A program made the position numbers and the translations under genes. Positions 9,537-18,756 of a stretch of DNA of 64,000 bases are shown here, piece by piece; position 1 is the first letter of the stretch; every line of letters begins with the position of its first letter. The DNA comes from Rubripirellula tenax (lineage in GTDB: Bacteria; Planctomycetota; Planctomycetia; Pirellulales; Pirellulaceae). Under the pieces are notes generated by a model. The model had not been told where the DNA came from. It saw only the letters and a list, made by a program, of their open reading frames with translations, and did no database searches. The stretch spans positions 372,001 to 436,000 of the forward strand of contig NZ_SJPW01000007.1 in NCBI RefSeq assembly GCF_007860125.1, in the 5' to 3' direction.

Positions 9537-11195
9537 CTAGGCGGCTTGCAGAATTCGGCTGCTACTTGAGATGTCGCCGTCGCTGGGTTGGTAGGGCAGG
9601 GACAGTTCCATTCGGGAGCCCAAGCCTTCACCTTCGCTAAACGGCACAAGCGAACCGCCGTGCTGCGAGATGATTCGGTATGTGATACTCAAACCCAACC
9701 CCGTCCCGGTTCCATCGCGTCGCCGCGTAAAGAACGGTTCGAACAGATGCTGAATGACTTCCTGGCTCATTCCGCAACCGTTGTCTTCGACGATGATGGA
9801 CGCCTTTTGGTCGTCGCCTCGCACAATGACATCGACGGCACCGTCGTGATCGACACTTTCCAATGCATTGGTGACCAAGTTCAGAACGACTTGGCGAATT
9901 TCTTGCGGATTGACTTCTGCAATCACGGCGCCGTCGATCTTGGTGCGGATCGCCTTGCAACGAAATTTGCCGACCGTGCCCACCATCGCGACAACGTCTT
10001 GAACCAGTTCGGACAAGTCCGTGGGAGCTCGACGGACTTCGTTCAGGCGACTGAAATCAAGCAGTTTTTCCGTGATCCCCTTGCATCGATAGGCCTCGTC
10101 TTCGATGCGTTTCAGGTTCGTGGTCAGCGCATCGAAAAGTTCATCGTCGACAAGTCGTTGGTTGGATGCCACACCAGCCAATTCGCCGACGCGTGACTGC
10201 AACGCTTCGCTGCTCCACGCGATCGTCGCCAGCGGATTGTTGATTTCGTGGGCCACACCCGCGGCTAAAAAACCGACGCTGGCCAACTGTTCATTTTGGA
10301 TCACTTCGCGAGTACGTTCTTGGACTTGGCGGTCCAGGTTGTTGCACCAGGAATTGACAGTCGCAAACGCGTTTTGGAATCGGTCGGTCATCTCGTTCAT
10401 CGCTTCCGCCAATTCGCTCAGCTCGTCGCCGGTGCCCAAATCGATGCGATGATCAAATTGACCTCCGGCGACCAATCGAGAACCATCCAACAGCGTTCGA
10501 AACGGTTTGACGACCAACGAATTCAACGACCAAAGCAGGACTGCCATGATTGCGATCGCCGTGATCGTGCAGAACCATGCCATCGCTGTCCAAGTACGGT
10601 ACTGACCACGCACATCATCGCTGACATCGGCCATCGAACCGTGGATCATAGCCAGATGCTTGTCCGTTTCATCGACAAGATTGTCCAGGTAAACACCGAG
10701 GTTGCCGTGTGTGTATCCGTCGATCGCGGTACGTTGACGACGAAAAGCCTCGAGCGCCTCGTAAGCGGATCGGACGTCCACGAGACTCTTGTGTTGTCGT
10801 TCGTTATCCACCAACAAGGAACGTTCTTGAGTTCGCGAATCGACAGTGGCTTGGTATCGATCCAGGATCAGTTGAAATTCAAGACTGGCATGATTGAATT
10901 GATCCATTTCGAATTTTTCGAAATTGATCAACGGATCGCCCAGCGGCAACTGGTGGATCATGCCTTCGCTGCTGTGTAATTCGCTGCTGCGTAAATTGCT
11001 TTCCCGCATCGCCAGCGCGTAGCGGTTCAAATCGTTGACGTAAGGAATCTCCATCGCACGCTGGCTGACGGCGTCGGCCAGTCGTCGATAGCGGTTCAGT
11101 CCCCAGAAACCACTGAATGCCAGCAGCAGGACAATTGCGGACAATAAAGTCAACGCAACAATGAGTTTGGTTCGAATCGATCGTCGTTTCAACAT
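9537..11195 (-). CDS. membrane sensor histidine kinase (NtrB/AtoS type)
   Basis: A 552-residue sensor kinase. One membrane helix lies at about 12-31 and a second at about 204-226, enclosing a helical periplasmic sensor region of about 170 residues without a named domain. A HAMP linker follows (about 227-280), then the phospho-acceptor HEINNP (H316), with N, G1 and G2 boxes of the ATPase in NLVTNALES, VEDNGCGM and GTGLGLSI. It is expected to phosphorylate the NtrC-type regulator encoded directly downstream. The stimulus is unknown. Confidence 0.93.
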   Translation of the reverse strand: MLKRRSIRTKLIVALTLLSAIVLLLAFSGFWGLNRYRRLADAVSQRAMEIPYVNDLNRYALAMRESNLRSSELHSSEGMIHQLPLGDPLINFEKFEMDQFNHASLEFQLILDRYQATVDSRTQERSLLVDNERQHKSLVDVRSAYEALEAFRRQRTAIDGYTHGNLGVYLDNLVDETDKHLAMIHGSMADVSDDVRGQYRTWTAMAWFCTITAIAIMAVLLWSLNSLVVKPFRTLLDGSRLVAGGQFDHRIDLGTGDELSELAEAMNEMTDRFQNAFATVNSWCNNLDRQVQERTREVIQNEQLASVGFLAAGVAHEINNPLATIAWSSEALQSRVGELAGVASNQRLVDDELFDALTTNLKRIEDEAYRCKGITEKLLDFSRLNEVRRAPTDLSELVQDVVAMVGTVGKFRCKAIRTKIDGAVIAEVNPQEIRQVVLNLVTNALESVDHDGAVDVIVRGDDQKASIIVEDNGCGMSQEVIQHLFEPFFTRRRDGTGTGLGLSITYRIISQHGGSLVPFSEGEGLGSRMELSLPYQPSDGDISSSSRILQAA

Positions 11196-11369
11196 GCTCT
11201 CGCCCTTCCTGGACCCACCCGTGAAACTTCATGCTTCTGGGTACCAGCGTATCGTTGAGCCCAAACGACGACAAGGCGAAAAGGACCGTCGTGAACTCGC
11301 GGTTTGTTTCAGTCGCGTAGCGAAGGCGATTTGCTAGCACAAGGATACTGAGCACCAAGCTGACACGAG

Positions 11370-12263
11370 CTACGAAACTTTCGTCAGTTGTTCCAACGGG
11401 ACGTAGAACCGGGTGTAGCGTTTACCGTCGTTGAACGGTTCGCCCTTCGGATCATTCACCAGGATCGTTGCCCGGCGTGTGATCCGATTGACCCGCCCGG
11501 TTACAACCCGACCGTCGCGGCGAAATTTGACTTGGTCGCCGACACGGATATCAAATTTGATCGCCGCGCGTTCGCGTTGCGTGATCAGGGCGTGACGATA
11601 ATCGGTATGTGCAAAGTAGCGGTTTGCGATGGATTGGAAACGCGACTCGCTACAATTTCCGTCGTTCCAAATCAACATTTCGATCAAGTGCGTGAACTCG
11701 TGTTCGGCCACTCGTTGCATGGCTTCCAAGCGATCACGGCACATGCGACCGGTGACTTCGACAGGCCGGTCAACGTCTTCGAAGGTCTGGAACAACAACG
11801 TTGATGACAGTACCAGTTCAAACTTACGCGGCCCCGACCGACGCCGACTCGAATAGTGAGTCACCAATTTCCCCGCGACGCTTGTCATTCGGGACGAGAT
11901 ACCGAACGTCAAACCTTCGGCCATCGCGACGGGCAATATGCGTCCGCCGAAAAAACGGTCGTCATACATACGGATCATCCTCATCAAATCGTCACGCCCG
12001 ACGCTGGTGAAGTTCGGGCGGTCGATCGTTCGCGAAAGCATTAACGTTTGCTCGTGAATCTCACGCTGCATGCGATCGATTTCCTCACGAGGAAACGTTC
12101 GCAGCGCGACCTCGCCCGCCAACTTGCTCAATACCGCGGGATCACGCGGTTGGATCGTCGGCGAATTCCGTGGCGCGGCTTGCTGTTTCGCCGGCGCGTC
12201 GTACCGGGCGACCGGTTGGCCGATTCGCGAGAAAACACGTTTGATCTTTTCGTAGCGTGACAT
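11370..12263 (-). CDS. SprT-like zinc metalloprotease-family protein
   Basis: The protein has 297 residues. A SprT-like domain occupies the middle, with the zinc-binding signature EHEFTHLIEMLIW and an upstream YDDRFFGGRI segment usual in the family. The last 70 residues (VGDQVKFRRDGRVVTGRV onward) look like a small beta-barrel add-on. The N-terminal 60 residues are basic and low in order. SprT/Spartan relatives act on DNA-protein crosslinks in eukaryotes; the bacterial function is unclear. The gene lies 18 bases after queG on the same strand. Confidence 0.78.
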   Translation of the reverse strand: MSRYEKIKRVFSRIGQPVARYDAPAKQQAAPRNSPTIQPRDPAVLSKLAGEVALRTFPREEIDRMQREIHEQTLMLSRTIDRPNFTSVGRDDLMRMIRMYDDRFFGGRILPVAMAEGLTFGISSRMTSVAGKLVTHYSSRRRSGPRKFELVLSSTLLFQTFEDVDRPVEVTGRMCRDRLEAMQRVAEHEFTHLIEMLIWNDGNCSESRFQSIANRYFAHTDYRHALITQRERAAIKFDIRVGDQVKFRRDGRVVTGRVNRITRRATILVNDPKGEPFNDGKRYTRFYVPLEQLTKVS

Positions 12264-12281
12264 GGTCCCATGATAACGAAA

Positions 12282-13394
12282 TCACGCCAACGCGGCGGTG
12301 ACTTCGATGATGACGTCAGGATCCTTTTCCATGGCCAATCGGTCACGCAGATGTTCAATCGCTTCGCCCGTGCCGATTTGCCCCAAAGCCCACGCCGCGG
12401 CACCTCGAACGACCGGGTCTTCATCGGCAAGCCCGGTCGACAATGCGGGAACCGAAGCTGCATGTTTTTGGTTCCCGATAACGATGGCAGCATTTCGCAG
12501 CATTCCCCGTCGCCGCGTTCGCCACAACGGCGACTTGCGATAGCGAGCGTGAAACTGGTCATCGGTCAACGAAAACAACTCGACAAGATCCAACGTTTCC
12601 ATGGGCTGGACCGGCCGATCGTCTCGCCGCGCCGGTTTGCGGTTCCATGGACAAACTTCTTGGCAAACGTCGCAACCGAATACCCATTCGCCGATGCCGG
12701 GTCGGAGCGCGACGTCGATGGCGCCGCGATGCTCGATCGTCAGATAGCTAATACATCGACTGGCGTCGAGCACACCGGGACGAACGAAGGCATCGGTCGG
12801 GCAGGCTTGCAAACACGCGGTACAGGTTCCACAGTGCGCGGTCGCCATCGGTTGCGAGGACGGCAATTCGATGTCGGTCAACACACACGCCAGAAAGAAA
12901 TAGCTGCCGCGCGTTCGGTGCAGCAGCAGGGTGTTCTTGCCTCGCCACCCCAGGCCGGCAAGCTGGGCGATTTCGCGTTCCATCAGTGGTGCGGTATCGA
13001 CGATGCCCCGCGCGTTAGCATCGGGCGACGTGTCGCTGATGATGCGACAGACGCGTTTCAGCTTGGGATGGATCACGTCGTGATAGTCGATGCCGGACCA
13101 CGCGTACCTTGCGACTTTGCCGTGACCAATCGCCGTGTCGTGATGCGAACGGGCGGGATATGGAAACGCCAGGACGACGACCGACTTTGCTCCCGTTAGC
13201 ACACCGCGGGGATGCCGGTAAGCATCGACTCGGTCGGCAAAGTACTGCATCTGACCGGCGTACCCCGCATCAATCCATCGCACCAGATCGGCGTGTCCGG
13301 TCGAATCGATCGCCGGCGCGACTCCCCACAACACAAACCCCTCGTCTTCGGCGGCTTGGTGAATCGAGTCGGTGAGGGGATCGAGGGGGTTCAA
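12282..13394 (-). CDS. queG: tRNA epoxyqueuosine reductase QueG
   Basis: This 370-residue protein catalyses the last step of queuosine synthesis in tRNA wobble position 34, reducing epoxyqueuosine with cobalamin and two 4Fe-4S clusters. The clusters are recognisable in CGTCTACLQACP and CDVCQEVCPW. The N-terminal half carries the cobalamin-dependent domain, and HEAT-like repeats fill the C-terminus (VRGAAAWALGQIG). The start appears to be TTG at 13394, overlapping the previous gene's TGA (TTGA); no ATG occurs before conserved sequence. Linkage to the ExbBD cluster may be positional only. Confidence 0.92.
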   Translation of the reverse strand: MNPLDPLTDSIHQAAEDEGFVLWGVAPAIDSTGHADLVRWIDAGYAGQMQYFADRVDAYRHPRGVLTGAKSVVVLAFPYPARSHHDTAIGHGKVARYAWSGIDYHDVIHPKLKRVCRIISDTSPDANARGIVDTAPLMEREIAQLAGLGWRGKNTLLLHRTRGSYFFLACVLTDIELPSSQPMATAHCGTCTACLQACPTDAFVRPGVLDASRCISYLTIEHRGAIDVALRPGIGEWVFGCDVCQEVCPWNRKPARRDDRPVQPMETLDLVELFSLTDDQFHARYRKSPLWRTRRRGMLRNAAIVIGNQKHAASVPALSTGLADEDPVVRGAAAWALGQIGTGEAIEHLRDRLAMEKDPDVIIEVTAALA

Positions 13395-15124
13395 CGGTTC
13401 GAAAAATCGTCAGATGGTCGGGCGATGCGTTGCTCGTCGCTGCGAAGCGAGTGGCGGTAATAGACTTCCAAACACAATGTTGCCATCGCGGTCGTGTAAA
13501 CGGAACCACCGTACCCGCCCCAAACCGAATCGGACGGCCAGCTTCCGTCGCTTCGCTGGGTGGCCAGCAATCGATCCTTCAGCGCCGCGTTCCAACGGTC
13601 CCAGGCCGGATCCTGCAATTGATGCAGCGCCATCGTCGTATAGTACCAGTAATAGTAGTTGTCTTGACCGACGCCGGGCAGTTGGCCCAGCAGGCTGCGT
13701 TCGGCTTCGTCGATTTCCGCCGCCGGAATCTGTTGTCCGATCAACAAGCGAGTCGCCATCGCTTCGGCCGTCATCGTTCGGCTTGCCGCCTCGCCGGCGC
13801 GGTAGGCGGCCAGTCCGCCGGTAGATCCCGCCCGAACGCTGCGCAAGAATCGTTCGACACCGGCGAAGTTTCGCGGATCGACGGCAACTCCGGCCCGCTG
13901 TCCCGCATCCAATACCATCGCCTGCCATCCCAATTGACTCAAGTCACCAGGGTCACCCGCCGTGTACCGCCATCCACCGGTCGACTGATGCTGCATCGAG
14001 CGTGTGTATTGGATCGCGCGTGTTGCCGACGCGATCGCCGACGGATCGTGAGTGATCGCTGCGGTCTCGCACATCGCAAGCGCCGCCATGCCGTGGCAAT
14101 AGGTAGACTCATAGACCGATGCGCGGCCGGCCAAAGAACCATCGGGTTTTTGATTTTGGATCAGATAGACGAGGCCACGATAGGCGTTGTCCGCATACGC
14201 GCCTTTTTGGTGCGTATGTCCGGCACCCGTGATCGCCAGCAGCGACAGTCCCGTCAGCGCCGTTTCGGCGTTCGCCCCGGCGCCACCGCGAGTCATCCCC
14301 AGCGGCTTTCGCTCGATGCCCGCACCAGTCGAACGTGGATCCCAGGCGCCGTCGGCCCTCTGGGCTTCCGCTAAAAATCGCAGAGCGGCGTCAACGGCCG
14401 CCTCCGTGTTCGCGTCGCCGCCGGTACGCAGCAGCGCCTCATTCTTCGCCGCACCCACTCGGTTGGCGAAGTCGTTTTCAATATCGCCAGGCACCTTCGC
14501 GCGCGGCGCCGGCGTATTCGCAGCCACATCGCCGACGTGCACGGGCCGAGTCACAGCAGCTTTGTCAGGTGCGGGTGGCTCGGCAAAAGCATCATCCAAT
14601 TCGTCGCTAAAAATGGTGTCCAGCCTTGCCATCGTGTGGGCCGGTGTGATTTCGGCCAGCGACGACGGTGCGGTATCCGTAGCCAGCTCAGGTGCATCTG
14701 ATGGTTCTTCGTCGGCGGATTCGTGCTGGGTCGGCTCGGGCTGGGTCAACAGTTCCGCCAAATCGGAAACCGGCAGCGGAGCGATCATCGATTCGGAGTC
14801 ATCCGCAGAAGCATCTGCGGCGACGGCATCAGGATCGAACGTTGAAAATTCGATCGCATCGATACCAGCCTCCTGGTCTGTTTCCGCATCCGCCGTCGAC
14901 GAACCGCCCGAAATCGACGGCAACATCGGTACCAAAAAGATCAGCGCGGCATGCAGAACGATCGACAGCACCAAGCAGATCAAACCGGCTTGTCGACCAC
15001 CGCGCCGGCGGCGGCGAAACAACCAGATCGTGAACAGCAGCGTCGCCACTGCAGCAGCGGCGACGGTATAGACCAATCTTGGGTCGGCCCACAGATCAGC
15101 GTTGAATTCGGCACGCGGGATCAA
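13391..15124 (-). CDS. TonB/TolA-like anchored protein with squalene-cyclase-type toroid repeats
   Basis: A 577-residue protein with an unusual architecture. Two membrane helices lie at about 17-36 and 47-68, separated by RRRRRGGR. The second contains S54-x3-H58, the same S-x3-H signature as the transmembrane anchor of TonB that contacts ExbB/ExbD. An acidic, Ala/Pro-rich linker (about 70-235) follows. Residues about 240-560 form alpha/alpha-toroid repeats with QW-type motifs: QRADGAW (255-261), QKPDGSL (325-331), QSTGGW (380-385) and QRSDGSW (523-529). No DxDD cyclase motif is visible, so catalysis is doubtful. The TTG start overlaps the exbD stop (TTGA). Probably the effector of the adjacent motor. 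Confidence 0.8.
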   Translation of the reverse strand: MIPRAEFNADLWADPRLVYTVAAAAVATLLFTIWLFRRRRRGGRQAGLICLVLSIVLHAALIFLVPMLPSISGGSSTADAETDQEAGIDAIEFSTFDPDAVAADASADDSESMIAPLPVSDLAELLTQPEPTQHESADEEPSDAPELATDTAPSSLAEITPAHTMARLDTIFSDELDDAFAEPPAPDKAAVTRPVHVGDVAANTPAPRAKVPGDIENDFANRVGAAKNEALLRTGGDANTEAAVDAALRFLAEAQRADGAWDPRSTGAGIERKPLGMTRGGAGANAETALTGLSLLAITGAGHTHQKGAYADNAYRGLVYLIQNQKPDGSLAGRASVYESTYCHGMAALAMCETAAITHDPSAIASATRAIQYTRSMQHQSTGGWRYTAGDPGDLSQLGWQAMVLDAGQRAGVAVDPRNFAGVERFLRSVRAGSTGGLAAYRAGEAASRTMTAEAMATRLLIGQQIPAAEIDEAERSLLGQLPGVGQDNYYYWYYTTMALHQLQDPAWDRWNAALKDRLLATQRSDGSWPSDSVWGGYGGSVYTTAMATLCLEVYYRHSLRSDEQRIARPSDDFSNR

Positions 15125-15531
15125 CGCTGGATCCTCTTGGTCGCAATTCCGATCTGATCCACGCCGCTGACCCGGACCGCTTGCAGAACGTCAACCAATT
15201 GCTGCTGAGACCCTTGGGCCTCGCCGCGAACAGCCACTTTCAAACCGGGATAATTCGCGTGCTCTTGGCGCAGTGTTTGTGTCAATTGGCTTAGGGACAT
15301 CGGCGAATCATCCAACGTTACGGTTCCATCGATCCCGATTGCGACGACACGTTCATCGGGGACACGCGCCATCGATTGCATTTGCCCGACGCTTGGCACG
15401 TTGACTTTGATGCGACTCTCTGCCTCGCTGAATTTGCTACCCACCATGAAAAAAATGACCAACAGAAAGACAACATCGATCATCGGCGTCAAGTTGATGG
15501 TCGCTTCTTCGGAGTTGTTACGTTTGGCCAT
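15121..15531 (-). CDS. exbD: ExbD/TolR-type biopolymer transport protein
   Basis: A 136-residue protein with a short basic cytoplasmic N-terminus, one membrane helix and a periplasmic domain. INLTPMIDVVFLLVIFFMV contains the conserved Asp that takes part in proton conduction in ExbD, TolR and MotB. It would assemble with the ExbB-like protein encoded immediately upstream (54-base gap) and energise the TonB-like protein encoded downstream, whose start overlaps its stop. ExbD and TolR cannot be told apart from this sequence. Confidence 0.92.
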   Translation of the reverse strand: MAKRNNSEEATINLTPMIDVVFLLVIFFMVGSKFSEAESRIKVNVPSVGQMQSMARVPDERVVAIGIDGTVTLDDSPMSLSQLTQTLRQEHANYPGLKVAVRGEAQGSQQQLVDVLQAVRVSGVDQIGIATKRIQR

Positions 15532-15584
15532 GGTTGTCTTCTTTCGGGTGAACGGTCCTGCATGCCGCCGCGATACGCAGCGAT

Positions 15585-16610
15585 CTAAGCGGCGCGTCGT
15601 TTTCGACCGGCCGACCGATTCGCATTGCCCGCATTCTCTAGGCCCTCGGCCGAGATGCAGTCGACGACGCGCTGGCAGAGCTTGTCGATCTCGTTCAGAT
15701 AACTGTCTGACTTGCTACTGAAGTACATGTACGCCAAGTACGCCGGGATCGCGACGGACAGGCCACCCGCGGTCGTGATCAACGCGACGCTGATTCCCGA
15801 CGCCAACATTTCCGGACGCCCGATCGATTCTTGGCTACTCATCATGTCGAATGCTTCGATCATCCCCAGCACCGTTCCGAGCAAACCCAACAGCGGCGCC
15901 ACGTTGCTGATCGCGTGAAAGACTCTTAGGAAACGTTTCAACGAATCGGACACGCGATCGCCCGCGTCCATCACCGCTTGTTCGACTTCGAACATCGGAC
16001 GGCCCCAACGGCGCACCGCTGCCTGGAAGACTTCGGCCACCGGGCAATCGAACTCGTCACAAATCTCTGTGGCTTCTTCATAGCTGAGTTGGCCGTCTTC
16101 GACACATTCGGTGAACCGACGCACGAAGGGGCGTGGAATCACTCGGCCGCGGCGTAGTGCGATCATTCGCTCGATCGTCAACGCGAAAACGATCAGCGAG
16201 CAAACGCCAAGTGGCACCATCAGCCATCCGCCCTGCATCACTTTCTGGGCGAACGCGGGCACCTTCCACTTCGACTCCGTGGTTTCGATCGGCTGCTGTG
16301 CATCGCCCGGCATCGGACTGGTCATCGCGGCCGACGGAATCGTTGGAATCGAGTTTTGACTTTGGTAGTTTGGATTTTGTGCGATCTGGGGAACATTCTG
16401 GTAGCGTCCCGATTGATCGAATCCCGTCCGACCATAGTTCTGGTTCGACGGAAATTGCCCCAGCGCAGGCTGCATCGCGACCATCCACCAGAGCGAACCC
16501 AACGCCAGCACCAAGACCGGCAAGACGCGAGACATCAAACCAGCAAGATGTCGCCGTGACGAGACGGTTCGGCCGGACAACAATCGGCGTTGATAAGTGG
16601 ATGAAGACAT
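15585..16610 (-). CDS. exbB: MotA/TolQ/ExbB proton-channel family protein
   Basis: The product has 341 residues. A long signal-like N-terminus (hydrophobic at about 28-48, ending AMQPALGQ) is followed by an Asn/Gln/Pro-rich stretch to about residue 110, both additional to classical ExbB. The core has three membrane helices: about 127-145, then the channel pair around NVAPLLGLLGTVLGMIEAF and LITTAGGLSVAIPAYLAY. The Thr/Gly-rich helices are hallmarks of TolQ/ExbB. The gene follows the TPR gene by 5 bases and precedes exbD. An extended N-terminus is common in planctomycete and delta-proteobacterial ExbB variants. Confidence 0.92.
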   Translation of the reverse strand: MSSSTYQRRLLSGRTVSSRRHLAGLMSRVLPVLVLALGSLWWMVAMQPALGQFPSNQNYGRTGFDQSGRYQNVPQIAQNPNYQSQNSIPTIPSAAMTSPMPGDAQQPIETTESKWKVPAFAQKVMQGGWLMVPLGVCSLIVFALTIERMIALRRGRVIPRPFVRRFTECVEDGQLSYEEATEICDEFDCPVAEVFQAAVRRWGRPMFEVEQAVMDAGDRVSDSLKRFLRVFHAISNVAPLLGLLGTVLGMIEAFDMMSSQESIGRPEMLASGISVALITTAGGLSVAIPAYLAYMYFSSKSDSYLNEIDKLCQRVVDCISAEGLENAGNANRSAGRKRRAA

Positions 16611-16615
16611 TTGGT

Positions 16616-18469
16616 TTATCGACGAAGGGAAGGATTGGACGGAGAGTTCGCCGGATCAATTGCCGCCATCCGTCGGCGGGCGACCTGGGCATGGGGGCTG
16701 TCGGCGAATCGACCGATCAGACTCCCATAACAAACCGCGGCCTCGCGTGTCCGCCCCAATTGTTCAAACGACTTACCCGCTTGAACCAAGGCGGCTGATA
16801 CCCACACGCCACTTGCGTCGATGCCCTCGACACGTCGATAGGCTTCAATCGCCGCCGCATATTGTGTTTGCAAAAAATGCGTTTCGCCGATCAACCACTG
16901 CGCCCGACCGCGAACGGTGGCGTCGATGTCGGACGACCGGACCACGCTTTCAAGCAACGAACGAGCTTCATCGAAACGTGTTTTTCGGATTGCCAATTCG
17001 GCGGCCAACATGTCGACAAGCGTTTCGTTGAACCGATCGCCCGTGGCGGCGGCGCGGGCAAGCGAGATTCGCGAACCCGCCAGCGTCACGTCGGTACCGA
17101 CGGACGTTTCCGCCTCGGCGCAGCGTAGCAGCGTTGCAAAGTCGGTTGATTTGCGGCGGTCGACCAGATGGTCCCACCACTTGCGACCTTCTTCGACGCG
17201 TCCCGTTTGCATCAGCGACTCGGCGAATAGTCGCTCGACCACCACCGACCGGCTTTCCGACGCTTGATCGAGTCGCTCAAGTTCACTTGCCGATGCTAGT
17301 GCCAACATCGACCATCGCTCGGTCCGCCCGGCCCATCGACACGCAGCCTCGCGGGCGGCCGTCGATACTTTGTCGTTCGGCATTGGCGAAATGAGCGTTG
17401 CCGCCCATTGCTCGGCCAATTCGGGTTTTCCTTGATCGACCATCGAAGTCAAAACCAACATCACGGAATTTCCGTCCTGGTCGATGGCCGCCAAGTGTCG
17501 TATCAGATGTTTCGTCGCATCACTGTCGCCGGTTTCGGCGGCAAGCTTGATTCCCAGCTCCGTCGCTTTCGCGTTCAGGTCTTTGACTTCGCCGCCTTTC
17601 GCGCGGCCGATGATCCAGTCCTTCACGGCCGGCGGAACCATTTCGGACGCCACGTCGCTGTAACCGGCAACGACTTCCGACGCAGTCGCCGACGTGGGCC
17701 AACGCGTCAACAGATCCGCAATCACTGCGGCCGAATCGTTGGGCCGTTCGGCTTGCCGCAGACACTCAGCACACGCACGCATGGCCCGTGGTGCATCCGA
17801 ATGTTGGGGAAACTCGTCGACGAATGCGGCTAGTTTTTTAGCAGCTTGTACAGGTTGGGTTTGCGAAATCGCTGTCGCCCAGGCGTCACCCAGCTTCGCC
17901 TTCGGACGCTGGTGTGCGTCGGCATGCGCCGCCGCTAACGAGTAAGCCTCAGCCGCCGTGACGGCATCGCCACGCGCCAACGATGTACCGCCGATTTGCA
18001 GCGCGATCGAGACACCCGATTGCACCTGAGTCGGCGTTGCCGCGGATGGCGGACTCAACAGCACCTTCAAAATGCGGATGGATTCGCCCGACTTCCCCGT
18101 CTGGGCCAGCGCACCGGCCGCAGCCAGGCGGACGAACACGATTTTTTCGGGATCTTGAGAAGCCGCCGCCGGCTGGGCCGATGCGAATGCGGCACGCGAA
18201 TAGAACTCGGCCGACGATTCGATATCACCGGCTTTTTGAAAGGCTCGCCCCAATCTTGCCAACACCATGGTCAAATCTGTCGCTGGATCCACGCTACCGT
18301 CGACCGAACGAGCAATCTGGGCAGCCTGGGCGAGATCACCCGTCTCGATCGCCCCGTCGATGGCCGAAACCCCATCCCCCCAGGATGGCGAAATACCCAG
18401 CATCAACACGGCTAGCAGCAGCCCAGCAGCCGTTTTGAGGGTTTTATTGATGATTTGCGTCGGCTTCAT
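16616..18469 (-). CDS. exported tetratricopeptide-repeat protein (CpoB/YbgF-like C-terminus)
   Basis: A 617-residue protein that starts at ATG 18469 with a signal peptide (KTAAGLLLAVLMLGISPSWG). The rest is predicted all-helical with many degenerate TPR units; clear ones are near the start (LARLGRAFQKAGDIESSAEFY) and in the last 100 residues, where FEQLGRTREAAVCYGSLI resembles the TPR of CpoB/YbgF, a Tol-Pal partner. It is the first gene of the ExbB-ExbD-toroid operon, so a periplasmic scaffold role for that motor is a reasonable inference. The open frame extends 52 codons upstream without signal-peptide character. Confidence 0.82.
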   Translation of the reverse strand: MKPTQIINKTLKTAAGLLLAVLMLGISPSWGDGVSAIDGAIETGDLAQAAQIARSVDGSVDPATDLTMVLARLGRAFQKAGDIESSAEFYSRAAFASAQPAAASQDPEKIVFVRLAAAGALAQTGKSGESIRILKVLLSPPSAATPTQVQSGVSIALQIGGTSLARGDAVTAAEAYSLAAAHADAHQRPKAKLGDAWATAISQTQPVQAAKKLAAFVDEFPQHSDAPRAMRACAECLRQAERPNDSAAVIADLLTRWPTSATASEVVAGYSDVASEMVPPAVKDWIIGRAKGGEVKDLNAKATELGIKLAAETGDSDATKHLIRHLAAIDQDGNSVMLVLTSMVDQGKPELAEQWAATLISPMPNDKVSTAAREAACRWAGRTERWSMLALASASELERLDQASESRSVVVERLFAESLMQTGRVEEGRKWWDHLVDRRKSTDFATLLRCAEAETSVGTDVTLAGSRISLARAAATGDRFNETLVDMLAAELAIRKTRFDEARSLLESVVRSSDIDATVRGRAQWLIGETHFLQTQYAAAIEAYRRVEGIDASGVWVSAALVQAGKSFEQLGRTREAAVCYGSLIGRFADSPHAQVARRRMAAIDPANSPSNPSLRR

Positions 18470-18756
18470 GCTTTGCCATCCTTGGCGGACCCTCGAGCGA
18501 ACCCCAGAGCGGATCTTTGAGCGGGTATCCCTACGTTCGTGTGCAAATACCCTATTTTCCGACATCGTGGCAATGCCAAGCGACAAGTTGGCCACGGGAC
18601 AGGCGGAACTCGAAAGTCCCTGCAAAAACCATGGAAAACAGAGCTAGGCCGCAGACTAGCTTTCATTTACCCTGGACTTGTGACTTTCACCGTGGCCAAC
18701 CTTCGCTAGCGTGCCCCCCGTTATTCCGCTCGTAAGAAACTGATTCCGAACTACTC

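Noticed and set aside
14187-15071. 294-codon Ala/Ser-rich open frame on the plus strand
   Set aside because: It is antisense to the toroid protein; the low complexity comes from the Asp/Ala/Pro linker read backwards.
13391-15124. Functional squalene-hopene cyclase or prenyltransferase
   Set aside because: QW-type repeats are present but no DxDD or DDxxD-type catalytic motif was found, and the ExbB/ExbD context and anchor argue for a structural or binding role.
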